A DNA stretch of 6,656 nucleotides from Oscillospiraceae bacterium. GTDB lineage: Bacteria > Bacillota_A > Clostridia > Oscillospirales > Oscillospiraceae. Below are positions 1 to 6,312 of this stretch, one piece after another. The DNA is taken from the NCBI GenBank assembly GCA_017550765.1, contig JAFZOC010000059.1, positions 1 through 6,656 on the forward strand, in the 5' to 3' direction. The position numbers were made by a program, and so were the translations under genes. A model generated the notes under the pieces. It was not told the DNA's origin, did no database searches, and saw only the letters and a list, made by a program, of their open reading frames with translations. The stretch's first letter is position 1; the number at the start of each line of letters is the position of its first letter.

Positions 1-231
1 GCCGGCAAGCTCGCCGCTTTCTTCAAGGAGAACTGCCTGCTGCAGCAGGACTTCGTCCGCTCCGACCTGTTCCAGGGCTCCGTCGAGGGCTACATCGCCG
101 ACGCCGCCAAGAAGCTGGGCGGCACGGTGAAGTTCGTCAACGCCGTGCACTTCGTCAAGGGCGAGGGCATCGAGAAGAAGGAAGAGGACTTCGCCGCCGA
201 GGTCGCTGCCCAGATGAACATGGGCAAGTGA
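1..231 (+). CDS. tsf: Elongation factor Ts, C-terminal part (5' end outside window)
   Basis: The first 231 bases read in frame 1 as 76 residues ending in TGA at 229-231. The end of the protein, with GEGIEKKEEDFAAEV, matches the strongly conserved C-terminus of elongation factor Ts, and the upstream KENCLLQQDF stretch is also typical of the family. EF-Ts is the cytoplasmic guanine-nucleotide exchange factor that recycles EF-Tu-GDP to EF-Tu-GTP during translation. Only the C-terminal segment is visible; the N-terminal UBA-like domain that contacts EF-Tu, and probably rpsB, lie to the left of the window. A strong hairpin terminator 22 bases after the stop suggests tsf is the last gene of its transcript. 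No frame disruption is seen. Confidence 0.93.
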   Translation, partial: AGKLAAFFKENCLLQQDFVRSDLFQGSVEGYIADAAKKLGGTVKFVNAVHFVKGEGIEKKEEDFAAEVAAQMNMGK

Positions 232-253
232 GGCTCCGTCAAAATGCAGATCG

Positions 254-287
254 AAAAGAACGCCCCGGATGACCGGGGCGTTCTTTT
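254..287 (+). terminator. Rho-independent terminator after tsf
   Basis: A perfect 15-bp inverted repeat (arms 254-268 and 273-287) encloses a 4-base ATGA loop. The stem has a GC-rich core (CGCCCCGG with its complement) and an A-rich 5' arm paired with a T-rich 3' arm, so the U-tract is partly inside the stem, and a further T-rich stretch follows to 293. It lies 22 bases after the tsf stop. Because both ends are A/T-rich it could work in both directions, but only the plus-strand role is needed here. Confidence 0.92.
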
Positions 288-291
288 CTGT

Positions 292-320
292 TTGACGAAA
301 CGGGCGGGCGGGACTATAAT
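292..320 (+). promoter_or_regulatory. Sigma-A promoter for the lipoprotein/YidC-fusion unit
   Basis: TTGACG at 292-297 (5 of 6 matches to TTGACA) and a perfect TATAAT at 315-320 are separated by exactly 17 bases. The start of transcription would fall near 327, giving a leader of about 29 bases before the ATG at 356. The promoter begins only 4 bases after the tsf terminator stem, so the downstream pair is transcribed independently of tsf. The spacer is unusually G-rich, with three GGG runs at 302-312. No operator-like inverted repeat is visible around it, which suggests fairly constitutive expression. Confidence 0.85.
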
Positions 321-355
321 ACCTTTATCTATCCCATTGCAAAAGGAAGGTCGCC

Positions 356-1054
356 ATGAGACGCTATCTTTGTCTGATACTGGCCCTGGCGCTGATGCTG
401 AGCCTCTGCGCCTGCGGGAAGAAGGGCGCCGGGAGCGCGCCGGAGAGCGACGAGTTGCAGCAGGAGCAGCCGGCGGAGGAGACGCCGGTGGTCCCCACGC
501 CGGAGAGCTGGAGCGCCGTGCCGCCCCAGTCCGCCCCTGCGGAGACCGCCCCCGCCACGCCGGACACACGCAGCTTCCACCGGGTGGAGATCACCGCCGA
601 CAACTGGAAGACCTATTTCCAGCTGCGGGAGATCCCCCTCTACTCCATCACCAGCTCCGGCGTCATCGCCCAGGTCTATCAGACCTACTGCGTGGTGCTG
701 CGGGACGAGTATCTGGATCAGGTGGACCGGGACGGGGACTACAGCGTGTCCTTCTCCTTCACCTTCGACCTGTACTACAACACCCTGTCGGTGGATACCA
801 CCGATTACCACTACGGCCACACCGACGACATCATGTATGAGGTGACCGCCACCAAGTCCGCCGTCTTCGACCGGGACGCCCTGCCCTACAGCGCCTACGG
901 CACCGACCACAGCCGCTACAGCGGCTATTCCAACGCCTTCTTCAACGGCTGGGCCACCATCCACCCGGATTCCAAAGTCTGGTCCGGCTTCTACATCCAG
1001 CTGGACAAGGTGCAGCTGGAGAGCGTGGAGGGCTATCTGGAACTTGCGGACTGA
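356..1054 (+). CDS. Secreted lipoprotein of unknown family
   Basis: The protein has 232 residues. Its first 20 form a lipoprotein signal peptide: two arginines (R2, R3), a hydrophobic core from Y4 to about A19, and a lipobox LCAC with the lipidated cysteine at C20, followed by GKK. The mature protein should be anchored to the outer face of the cytoplasmic membrane. Residues 21-72 are a Pro/Glu/Ala-rich, probably disordered tether. Residues 74-232 form a Tyr-rich, apparently beta-rich domain (VSFSFTFDLYY at about 131-141) with a VEITADNWKTYF start that I have a sense of seeing in other clostridial lipoproteins but cannot name. I recognise no catalytic motif. The start is supported by AGGAAGG at 344-350, 5 bases before the ATG, and by the signal peptide beginning at that ATG. 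The next gene starts 27 bases after the stop, so the two are probably co-transcribed; the lipoprotein may be a substrate or partner of that membrane protein, which is inference. Confidence 0.88.
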   Translation: MRRYLCLILALALMLSLCACGKKGAGSAPESDELQQEQPAEETPVVPTPESWSAVPPQSAPAETAPATPDTRSFHRVEITADNWKTYFQLREIPLYSITSSGVIAQVYQTYCVVLRDEYLDQVDRDGDYSVSFSFTFDLYYNTLSVDTTDYHYGHTDDIMYEVTATKSAVFDRDALPYSAYGTDHSRYSGYSNAFFNGWATIHPDSKVWSGFYIQLDKVQLESVEGYLELAD

Positions 1055-1081
1055 TCCGTCCGTCCGCGCAAGGAGACTGTC

Positions 1082-3835
1082 ATGACCATCCTGTCTGAGC
1101 TCTATCGGCTGCTGATCGGACCGCTGGAACTCTTTTTCGACTGCCTGTACGCCTTCAGCTATCGGGTGCTGGGAGATCCCGGCCTGTCCATCATCGTGCT
1201 GAGCCTGGGGATGAACATCCTGGTCCTGCCGCTGTACCGGCGGGCGGATCTTCTGCAGGCGGAGGCCCGGGAGAAGGAGAGCGCGCTGCAGCCCTGGGTC
1301 CGGCACATCAAAAAGACCTTCAAGGGCGACGAGCGCTTCATGCTGCTGCAGACCTACTACCGGGAGAACGGCTACGCGCCCACCGACGCCCTGAAGGGCT
1401 CGGTGTCGCTGCTGCTGGAGGTGCCCTTCTTCATCGCGGCCTACCGCTTCCTGTCGGGGCTGGAGCTGCTGCAGGGCGTGTCCTTCGGGCCGATCCGGGA
1501 CCTGGGCGCCCCGGACGGGCTCCTCCGGGTGGGCAGCACGGCGGTGAACGTCCTGCCGATCCTGATGACGGTCATCAACCTGATCTCCGCCGCAGTCTAT
1601 CTCCAGGGCTCGCCCCTGAAAGACAAGCTGCAGATGGCGGCGGTGGCGCTTGTGTTCCTGGTGCTGCTCTACGGCTCTCCGGCGGGGCTGGTGTTCTACT
1701 GGACGCTGAACAACGTCTTCTCCCTGGGCAAGAACATCTTCTACAAGCTGAAAGATCCCGCCCGGGCCTTGCGGTGGCTGTGCAGCGGTCTGGGCGCGGC
1801 GGGGCTCGCGGCGTTCCTGCTCCGTCCGCCGGAGAGCCACCGGATGCTGGCGCTGGCGCTGGCGGCGCTGCTGCAGGCGCCCATGGCCCTCTGGCTGCTG
1901 CGCAGGCGGCTGCCCCGGCGGGAGAGCGCGAGGCCTCGTGAGCACAGCCGCTCGCTCTTTCGTCTCGGGGGGCTGGCGCTGACCCTGCTGATCGGGGTGC
2001 TGATCCCCGCTGCCGTGATCCGCTCCTCCCCGGAGGAATTCATGAGCATCTACGCCTTCCGCTCTCCGCTGTGGTATGTCCTGCACGCCTCGCTCCTGGC
2101 GGCGGGGACCTTTCTGGTCTGGGCGGGGATCTTCTATGAGCTGTCCAGCGCTGCCGGGAAACTGACGCTGGAGGTCCTGATCTGGATCGGCGCTCTCTGC
2201 GCGCTGATCGACTATCTGTTCTTCGGCGCCGATCTGGGCACTTTGTCCCCCCTGCTCCAGTTCGACCGCGGGCTAGTCTTCTCCCGCGGCGAGATCCTGC
2301 TCAACATCCTGGCGCTGGCCGCAGCCGTGTTCCTGGGCCTTCTGATCTGGCGGAAAAAGAAAGACCTGGCGAAAGTCGTGCTGATCGCCGCTGCCATCGC
2401 CATGATCTGTCTGTGCACCGTGGATCTGGTCCATATCCAGGGGACGGCTTTGGCCTTGAAAGCCCGGCTGGACGAGGAGATGGAGCAGCAGGTCCCCTCT
2501 ATCCCCCTGAGCCGGGAGGGGAAGAACGTGGTCGTGATCATGCTGGACCGGGCCATCAGCGGCTATATCCCTTACTGTTTCCATGAAAAGCCGGAGCTGA
2601 AAGAGCAGTTCACAGGCTTCGTCTACTACCCCAACACGCTGTCCTTCGGCGGGATCACCAATGTAGGCGCGCCGGGCCTCTTCGGCGGCTACGCCTATAC
2701 GCCCCTGGAGATGGACCGTCGCAGCGATCAGCTCCTTGCGGACAAGCACAACGAAGCCTTGAAGGTGATGCCTTATCTCTTCGACGATGCCGGCTACAAG
2801 GTAACGGTCTGCGATCCGCCCTACGCCGGCTACCGCTGGATCCCGGACCTGTCGATCTATCAGGAGCGCCCCGACATCCGGGCCTATATCACCAGAGGCC
2901 GCTATGTCGCGGACCCGGCGGAGACCGCGGAGCGGATCGCGGGGAAGCTGGACCGGAACTTCTTTTGCTACGGACTGATGAAGGCCCTCCCGCTGGCCCT
3001 GCAGCCCACGTTCTACAACGCGGGGAATTACAGTGCCTCCGTCGTCGCGCAGGCGGAAGCCGTCCAGACACGGACCGGGCTCTCCACAGCCAGCGGCATA
3101 GACCACGACTTCCTGGAAGCCTATACGGTCCTGACGCATCTGCCGGAGATCACGGTCATTGAGGACGGTCCCGGCGATACCTTCCTCATGCTCACCAACG
3201 ACACGGTCCATGACCCGGTGATGCTCCAGGAGCCGGCCTACGTCCCTGCGGAGAGCGTCGACAACCGGGACTATGATGCGGCGCATCCCCAGCGGGAAGC
3301 GGACGACGGCAGCTGCCTGACGCTCTCTACCCAGAGGCAAGTGATCTTTTATCAGTGCGACATGGCGAGCCTGCTCCTCCTTGGAGAATGGTTCGACGCC
3401 ATGCGGGAGAGCGGCGTCTACGACAACACCAGGATCATCCTCGTCTCCGACCACGGCAGCGAGCTCGACCATCAGTTCCCCGAGCTGAGCTTCTTCGACG
3501 GGGAGCTGGACGCCGCCCGGTACCAGGCCCTGCTGCTGGTGAAGGACTTCGACAGCGACGGCGAGGTCCGGACGGACTGGCGCTTCATGACCAATGCCGA
3601 TGTGCCCGCGCTGGCCATGGCGGGCCTGATCCGGGATCCCCGGGACCCGTTCACCCACCGGCCGATCGGCTTTGAGGAGAAGGGAGCGCCGGAGCTGTTC
3701 GTGTCCGCAACAGACCAGACGGACGTCAACGTCAACAACGGGACCACCTTCCTCCCGGATCCCTGGTGGGCCGTCCGCGACGATATCTTCGTGGAGAGCA
3801 ACTGGCGTCTGATCCCGGCGGAGGCGATGGGGTGA
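1082..3835 (+). CDS. YidC/Oxa1-like module fused to an alkaline-phosphatase-superfamily (sulfatase/LtaS-like) domain
   Basis: The protein has 917 residues in one uninterrupted frame. Residues 1-222 follow the YidC core in order: amphipathic helix about 8-30, TM about 33-53, a charged cytoplasmic hairpin about 54-104 with ALQPWVRHIKKTF, TM about 105-127, a loop with the family-like FGPIRDLGAPDG, TM about 152-174, and a final helix pair ending in GSPAGLVFYWTLNNVFSL. The groove arginine of YidC is replaced by Asn45. About seven further hydrophobic segments lie between 231 and 450. Residues 480-880 are an alkaline-phosphatase-superfamily domain: VVVIMLD (metal Asp489), GGITNVGAPGLFGG (candidate nucleophile Thr526), LTNDTVHDP (His710, placed like the substrate histidine of LtaS), and ILVSDHGSE (Asp790, His791). 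This fold in LtaS and EptA transfers phosphoglycerol or phosphoethanolamine at the outer membrane face; the substrate here is unknown. AAGGAG at 1070-1075 lies 6 bases before the ATG. Calling it simply YidC would mislead. Domain assignments are firm, function is not. Confidence 0.9.
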   Translation: MTILSELYRLLIGPLELFFDCLYAFSYRVLGDPGLSIIVLSLGMNILVLPLYRRADLLQAEAREKESALQPWVRHIKKTFKGDERFMLLQTYYRENGYAPTDALKGSVSLLLEVPFFIAAYRFLSGLELLQGVSFGPIRDLGAPDGLLRVGSTAVNVLPILMTVINLISAAVYLQGSPLKDKLQMAAVALVFLVLLYGSPAGLVFYWTLNNVFSLGKNIFYKLKDPARALRWLCSGLGAAGLAAFLLRPPESHRMLALALAALLQAPMALWLLRRRLPRRESARPREHSRSLFRLGGLALTLLIGVLIPAAVIRSSPEEFMSIYAFRSPLWYVLHASLLAAGTFLVWAGIFYELSSAAGKLTLEVLIWIGALCALIDYLFFGADLGTLSPLLQFDRGLVFSRGEILLNILALAAAVFLGLLIWRKKKDLAKVVLIAAAIAMICLCTVDLVHIQGTALALKARLDEEMEQQVPSIPLSREGKNVVVIMLDRAISGYIPYCFHEKPELKEQFTGFVYYPNTLSFGGITNVGAPGLFGGYAYTPLEMDRRSDQLLADKHNEALKVMPYLFDDAGYKVTVCDPPYAGYRWIPDLSIYQERPDIRAYITRGRYVADPAETAERIAGKLDRNFFCYGLMKALPLALQPTFYNAGNYSASVVAQAEAVQTRTGLSTASGIDHDFLEAYTVLTHLPEITVIEDGPGDTFLMLTNDTVHDPVMLQEPAYVPAESVDNRDYDAAHPQREADDGSCLTLSTQRQVIFYQCDMASLLLLGEWFDAMRESGVYDNTRIILVSDHGSELDHQFPELSFFDGELDAARYQALLLVKDFDSDGEVRTDWRFMTNADVPALAMAGLIRDPRDPFTHRPIGFEEKGAPELFVSATDQTDVNVNNGTTFLPDPWWAVRDDIFVESNWRLIPAEAMG

Positions 3836-3836
3836 A

Positions 3837-3859
3837 GCGCTGAAAAGCGCCGGGCCCGG
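3837..3859 (+). other. Small hairpin with GAAA tetraloop and adjoining palindrome after the fusion gene
   Basis: Directly after the stop codon, GCGCT (3837-3841) and AGCGC (3846-3850) form a 5-bp stem closed by a GAAA tetraloop of the stable GNRA type. It is followed by the 10-base palindrome CCGGGCCCGG at 3850-3859. The structure is short and has no T-tract, so it is not a terminator by itself. It could protect the 3' end of the transcript or be incidental in GC-rich DNA. Confidence 0.3.
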
Positions 3860-3894
3860 TAACGGACGACCAGCACAGGCCCAGAGCCAAAAAG

Positions 3895-3934
3895 CAGCGA
3901 GAGAGGCGCCCATTTCGTGGCGCCTCTCTCGCTG
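3895..3934. terminator. Bidirectional terminator between convergent genes
   Basis: A perfect 15-bp inverted repeat (arms 3896-3910 and 3919-3933, extendable by the C3895/G3934 pair) encloses an 8-base loop. On the minus strand the stem is followed by GC and then five T's (complement of 3889-3893), the better terminator signature, so it should end the fakA transcript. On the plus strand it is followed only by a weak T-containing stretch (GTCGTTC). It lies 60 bases after the plus-strand stop and 55 bases beyond the fakA stop, so it most likely serves both converging units. Nothing else is visible in the 153-base gap apart from the small hairpin near its left end. Confidence 0.85.
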
Positions 3935-3988
3935 TCGTTCTGGATACGCAGACCGGTCTCCTTCGATCGGGAACTCAAGACCGCCCGC

Positions 3989-5743
3989 TCACTCCACGGC
4001 GATCATGTAATAGTAGACCGGCTGGCCGCCTTCCACCACGTTCACGTCGGCGTCGGGGAAGTTGCCCTTGATGGTCTCCACCTGGGCGTTGGCCTCCGCC
4101 TCGGTGACGTCCTCGCCGTAGTAGACGGTGATGAACTCGGGGTGGAAGTCGTCGAAGGCCCAGCTCAGTTCCTTGAAGAGGGTCTTGATGTTGGTGTAGC
4201 TGCCGATCAGGGCGCCGTCCAGCAGGGCCAGATACTCGCCCGCGTGGATGGCGTGGCCGCCGAAGTCGGAATCCCGGGCGGCGTAGGTGATCATGGCGGT
4301 GTGGACCTTGCCGATGGCCTCGCCCATGGCGCCCACCAGGGACTCCTCGCTCTCGTAGGGGTCGAAGTTCAGCAGGGCGGAGATGCCCTGGGGCACGGTC
4401 TTGGTGGGCATGACGATGACCTTCTTCTCCGTCAGGGGGACGCACTGCTGGGCCGCCATGATGATGTTCTTGTTGTTGGGGAACACGAACACCGTGGAGG
4501 CCGGGGTGCGGTCGATCGCCCGGAGGATGTCGTCGGTGGAGGGGTTCATGGTCTGGCCGCCGGTGACGATGGCGTCGGCGCCCAGATCCCGGAACAGGGC
4601 CTCCAGTCCGGCGCCGGCGCAGACGGTGACCACGCCGTACTCCTTCTCCGGCGCGGCGGGCTCCTCGGGCGTTTCCGGCGTTTCGGGGGCGGGCTCCCGA
4701 GCGGGACCGGCGGCGGGGGGCTCGCAGCCGCCCTCTCCCTTGCCCTCCAGCTCCTTCTCCACCTGGTCCAGGTCGTCGGTGCTCTTCTGCTTGCGGCCGG
4801 CCAGCAGGTCCAGGGCCTGCAGCCGCATGTTCTCGATCTTGGCGATGTCCAGGTCGCCGTACTTCTGGCTCTCGGTCAGCGCGGAGCCGGGGACGTCGGT
4901 GTGGACATGGACCTTGAAGATCTCGTCGTCGTCGGAGATGACCAGAGAGTCGCCGATGCCGTCCAGATAGCGGCGCAGGGGCTCCAGATCCACGTCGGGG
5001 CTCTTCTTGCGGACCACGTAGACCGTGTCGAAGATGTGCTCCTCGGGCACGATGACCTTGTCGGGATCGAAGACCTCCTCGGGGGCCTTGCTCTCCCGGG
5101 CGGCGCCCGGGAGCCTGGAGGAGACGATCTCCCCCCGCAGAGAGGCCAGGATGGCCTTCAGGATGACCATGTAGCCCTTGCCGCCGGCGTCGATGACCCC
5201 GGCCTTTTTCAGCACCGGGTTCATCTCCATGGTGTCGTCCAGGGCCCGCTCGCCCGCGTCGATGGCGGAGGCCAGGCAGCCCTCCAGGGTGGCGCCGGCC
5301 TTGCAGGCCTTGGCAGCCGCGGCGGAGGCCAGGCGGGAGACGGTGAGGATGGTGCCCTCGGCGGGCTTCATCACGGCCTTGTAGGCGGCCTCCACGCCGT
5401 CGTTCATGGCGCCGGTGAACTCGGCCGCGCCGGCGGACTCGATGCCCTTGAGCCGGCGGGCGATGCCCCGGAACAGCAGGGACAGGATGACGCCGGAGTT
5501 GCCCCGGGCGCCCCGCAGCATGGCGCTGGCCACGCACTCGGCCGCGGCGGAGATGCTCTCGAAGTCCCGCTTGCGCAGCTCCACGGCGGCGTTGTTGATG
5601 GTGAGCCCCATATTGGTGCCGGTGTCGCCGTCCGGCACGGGGAAGACGTTCAGGTCGTTGATGGCCTGGATGTTGGCCTGAAGGGCCGCGTCCGCGCAGA
5701 GGATGCACTCTTTGAAGGCCGCGGCGTCGATGTAATCTCTCAT
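3989..5743 (-). CDS. fakA: Fatty acid kinase FakA (DhaL-domain protein, YloV type)
   Basis: The protein has 584 residues. Residues 1 to about 200 are the DhaL kinase domain: NVFPVPDGDTGTNM at 32-45 holds the aspartates (Asp38, Asp40) that bind Mg-ATP, followed by RGARGNSGVILS at 77-88 and DAGGKGY at 185-191. A middle domain at about 225-315 contains DSLVISDDDEIFKVHVHTD. An acidic Pro/Glu-rich linker (about 331-367) leads to the C-terminal domain (368-584) with TGGQTMNPS and FPNNKNI. In the known system FakA phosphorylates fatty acids bound to a separate FakB (DegV-family) protein, feeding exogenous fatty acids into phospholipid synthesis; no FakB gene lies in this window. The protein is longer than the roughly 550 residues usual for the family, and the extra length fits the linker. 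Asp239 stands where Staphylococcus FakA has a cysteine. The start has AAGGTGA at 5751-5757, 7 bases upstream. It follows the Asp23-family gene by 21 bases, the same pairing as yloU-yloV in Bacillus. Confidence 0.93.
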   Translation of the reverse strand: MRDYIDAAAFKECILCADAALQANIQAINDLNVFPVPDGDTGTNMGLTINNAAVELRKRDFESISAAAECVASAMLRGARGNSGVILSLLFRGIARRLKGIESAGAAEFTGAMNDGVEAAYKAVMKPAEGTILTVSRLASAAAAKACKAGATLEGCLASAIDAGERALDDTMEMNPVLKKAGVIDAGGKGYMVILKAILASLRGEIVSSRLPGAARESKAPEEVFDPDKVIVPEEHIFDTVYVVRKKSPDVDLEPLRRYLDGIGDSLVISDDDEIFKVHVHTDVPGSALTESQKYGDLDIAKIENMRLQALDLLAGRKQKSTDDLDQVEKELEGKGEGGCEPPAAGPAREPAPETPETPEEPAAPEKEYGVVTVCAGAGLEALFRDLGADAIVTGGQTMNPSTDDILRAIDRTPASTVFVFPNNKNIIMAAQQCVPLTEKKVIVMPTKTVPQGISALLNFDPYESEESLVGAMGEAIGKVHTAMITYAARDSDFGGHAIHAGEYLALLDGALIGSYTNIKTLFKELSWAFDDFHPEFITVYYGEDVTEAEANAQVETIKGNFPDADVNVVEGGQPVYYYMIAVE

Positions 5744-5764
5744 ATCTTGGTCACCTTACTCTGA

Positions 5765-6115
5765 TCAGCCGATGATCGAATCTACGTAGACGTCTACGCT
5801 CTTGACCGGGACGCCGGTCGCCTTGGCCAGCTTGTAGCTGACTTCGTTCATGATACTGCGGGCCACGGCGGAGATGTTCACGCCCTGATCCACGCCGATA
5901 TGCAGTTCCAGAGACACGCTCTCGTCGTCGTTGAAGCGGACCTCCACGCCCTTGGACATGGATTCCCGACGCAGGAGCTGGAAGGGGCCGCTGTCCTTGG
6001 CGCGGCCGACCATGCCCTTCACGCCGAAGCAGCTGGTGGCAGCATCTCCGGCCAGGTCGGTGAAGACCTCGTTGGTGACGCAGATCCTGCCTCTGTCGTT
6101 CGTGATAGTCACCAT
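5765..6115 (-). CDS. Asp23/Gls24-family envelope stress protein (YloU-like)
   Basis: The protein has 116 residues. It shows the Asp23/Gls24 pattern: an N-terminal beta strand pair with RGRICVTNEV, the signature AATSCFGVKGM at 25-35, a central ELHIGVDQGVNISAVARSI segment, and a C-terminal VKSVDVYVDSI. Family members are small cytoplasmic or membrane-associated proteins linked to cell-envelope homeostasis and alkaline stress; their biochemical role is not settled. The frame is open for 18 codons further upstream to an ATG ending at 6169, but the ATG at 6115 is preferred because AAAGGAG lies 8 bases before it and the family's conserved sequence starts there. The upstream ATG would also leave little room behind the promoter at 6180-6208. 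It is first in a two-gene unit with fakA, the common arrangement in Firmicutes. Confidence 0.9.
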   Translation of the reverse strand: MVTITNDRGRICVTNEVFTDLAGDAATSCFGVKGMVGRAKDSGPFQLLRRESMSKGVEVRFNDDESVSLELHIGVDQGVNISAVARSIMNEVSYKLAKATGVPVKSVDVYVDSIIG

Positions 6116-6123
6116 TGGAATGG

Positions 6124-6130
6124 CTCCTTT
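6124..6130 (-). promoter_or_regulatory. Ribosome binding site that fixes the start of the Asp23-family gene
   Basis: On the minus strand AAAGGAG (complement of 6124-6130) lies 8 bases before the ATG at 6113-6115. The longer alternative start ending at 6169 has no comparable purine-rich site at the right distance. This site therefore decides in favour of the 116-residue protein. Confidence 0.8.
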
Positions 6131-6179
6131 CCCAGGGTTTTCCCCGCGGCGGCCGGACAGGCGCACCACGGATCATATC

Positions 6180-6208
6180 ATTATAGACCAAATTTGCGAA
6201 AAGCACAA
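6180..6208 (-). promoter_or_regulatory. Sigma-A promoter for the Asp23-family/fakA unit
   Basis: On the minus strand a perfect TATAAT (complement of 6180-6185) is preceded, after a 17-base spacer, by TTGTGC (complement of 6203-6208; three matches to the -35 consensus including the key TTG). Transcription would start near 6173, giving a leader of about 58 bases. The surrounding stretch is noticeably A/T-richer than the rest of the window. No clear operator is seen. Confidence 0.72.
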
Positions 6209-6265
6209 GAGCTATTTGTCTCACGGCGGGCCTTGCGCGCCCGTTCCGTCCATTCGCCGGATACG

Positions 6266-6298
6266 GCGCGGGATATTCTCCCGCGCAGGTCGTTTTTT
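6266..6298. other. GC-rich hairpin followed by T-tract in the divergent intergenic region
   Basis: Arms 6266-6273 (GCGCGGGA) and 6279-6286 (TCCCGCGC) form a perfect 8-bp stem with a 5-base loop, followed after 6 bases by six T's at 6293-6298. It resembles a plus-strand terminator, but the gap before the T-tract is too long for a classical one and no plus-strand gene lies upstream to be terminated. It sits between the two divergent promoters, so it could insulate them, act as a regulator site, or be chance structure. Confidence 0.35.
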
Positions 6299-6312
6299 GT
6301 CAGACTTTCCTG

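Noticed and set aside
302..312. Possible G-quadruplex in the promoter spacer (GGGCGGGCGGG)
   Set aside because: Only three GGG runs are present; a fourth is needed for an intramolecular quadruplex and none lies nearby.
329..2086. Long minus-strand open frame of 585 codons opposite the lipoprotein and the YidC module
   Set aside because: It is rich in Gln, Arg, His, Gly and Val in the way antisense frames of GC-rich genes are, has no recognisable motif, and lies opposite two genes with clear domains and ribosome sites.
2273..3913. Long minus-strand open frame of 546 codons opposite the catalytic domain of the fusion
   Set aside because: Low-complexity antisense translation with no family features; the plus strand carries a full set of catalytic motifs.
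3975..5708. Second long minus-strand frame overlapping fakA
   Set aside because: Arg/Gly/His-rich shifted frame of the same gene without any motif.
3917..5764. Long plus-strand open frame of 615 codons opposite fakA
   Set aside because: Composed largely of Gly, Val, His, Leu and Asp repeats typical of the antisense of a GC-rich gene; fakA on the minus strand has clear DhaL motifs.
6116..6169. Longer start for the Asp23-family protein (18 extra residues)
   Set aside because: The extra residues do not resemble the family, and the ribosome site at 6124-6130 fits the shorter start.
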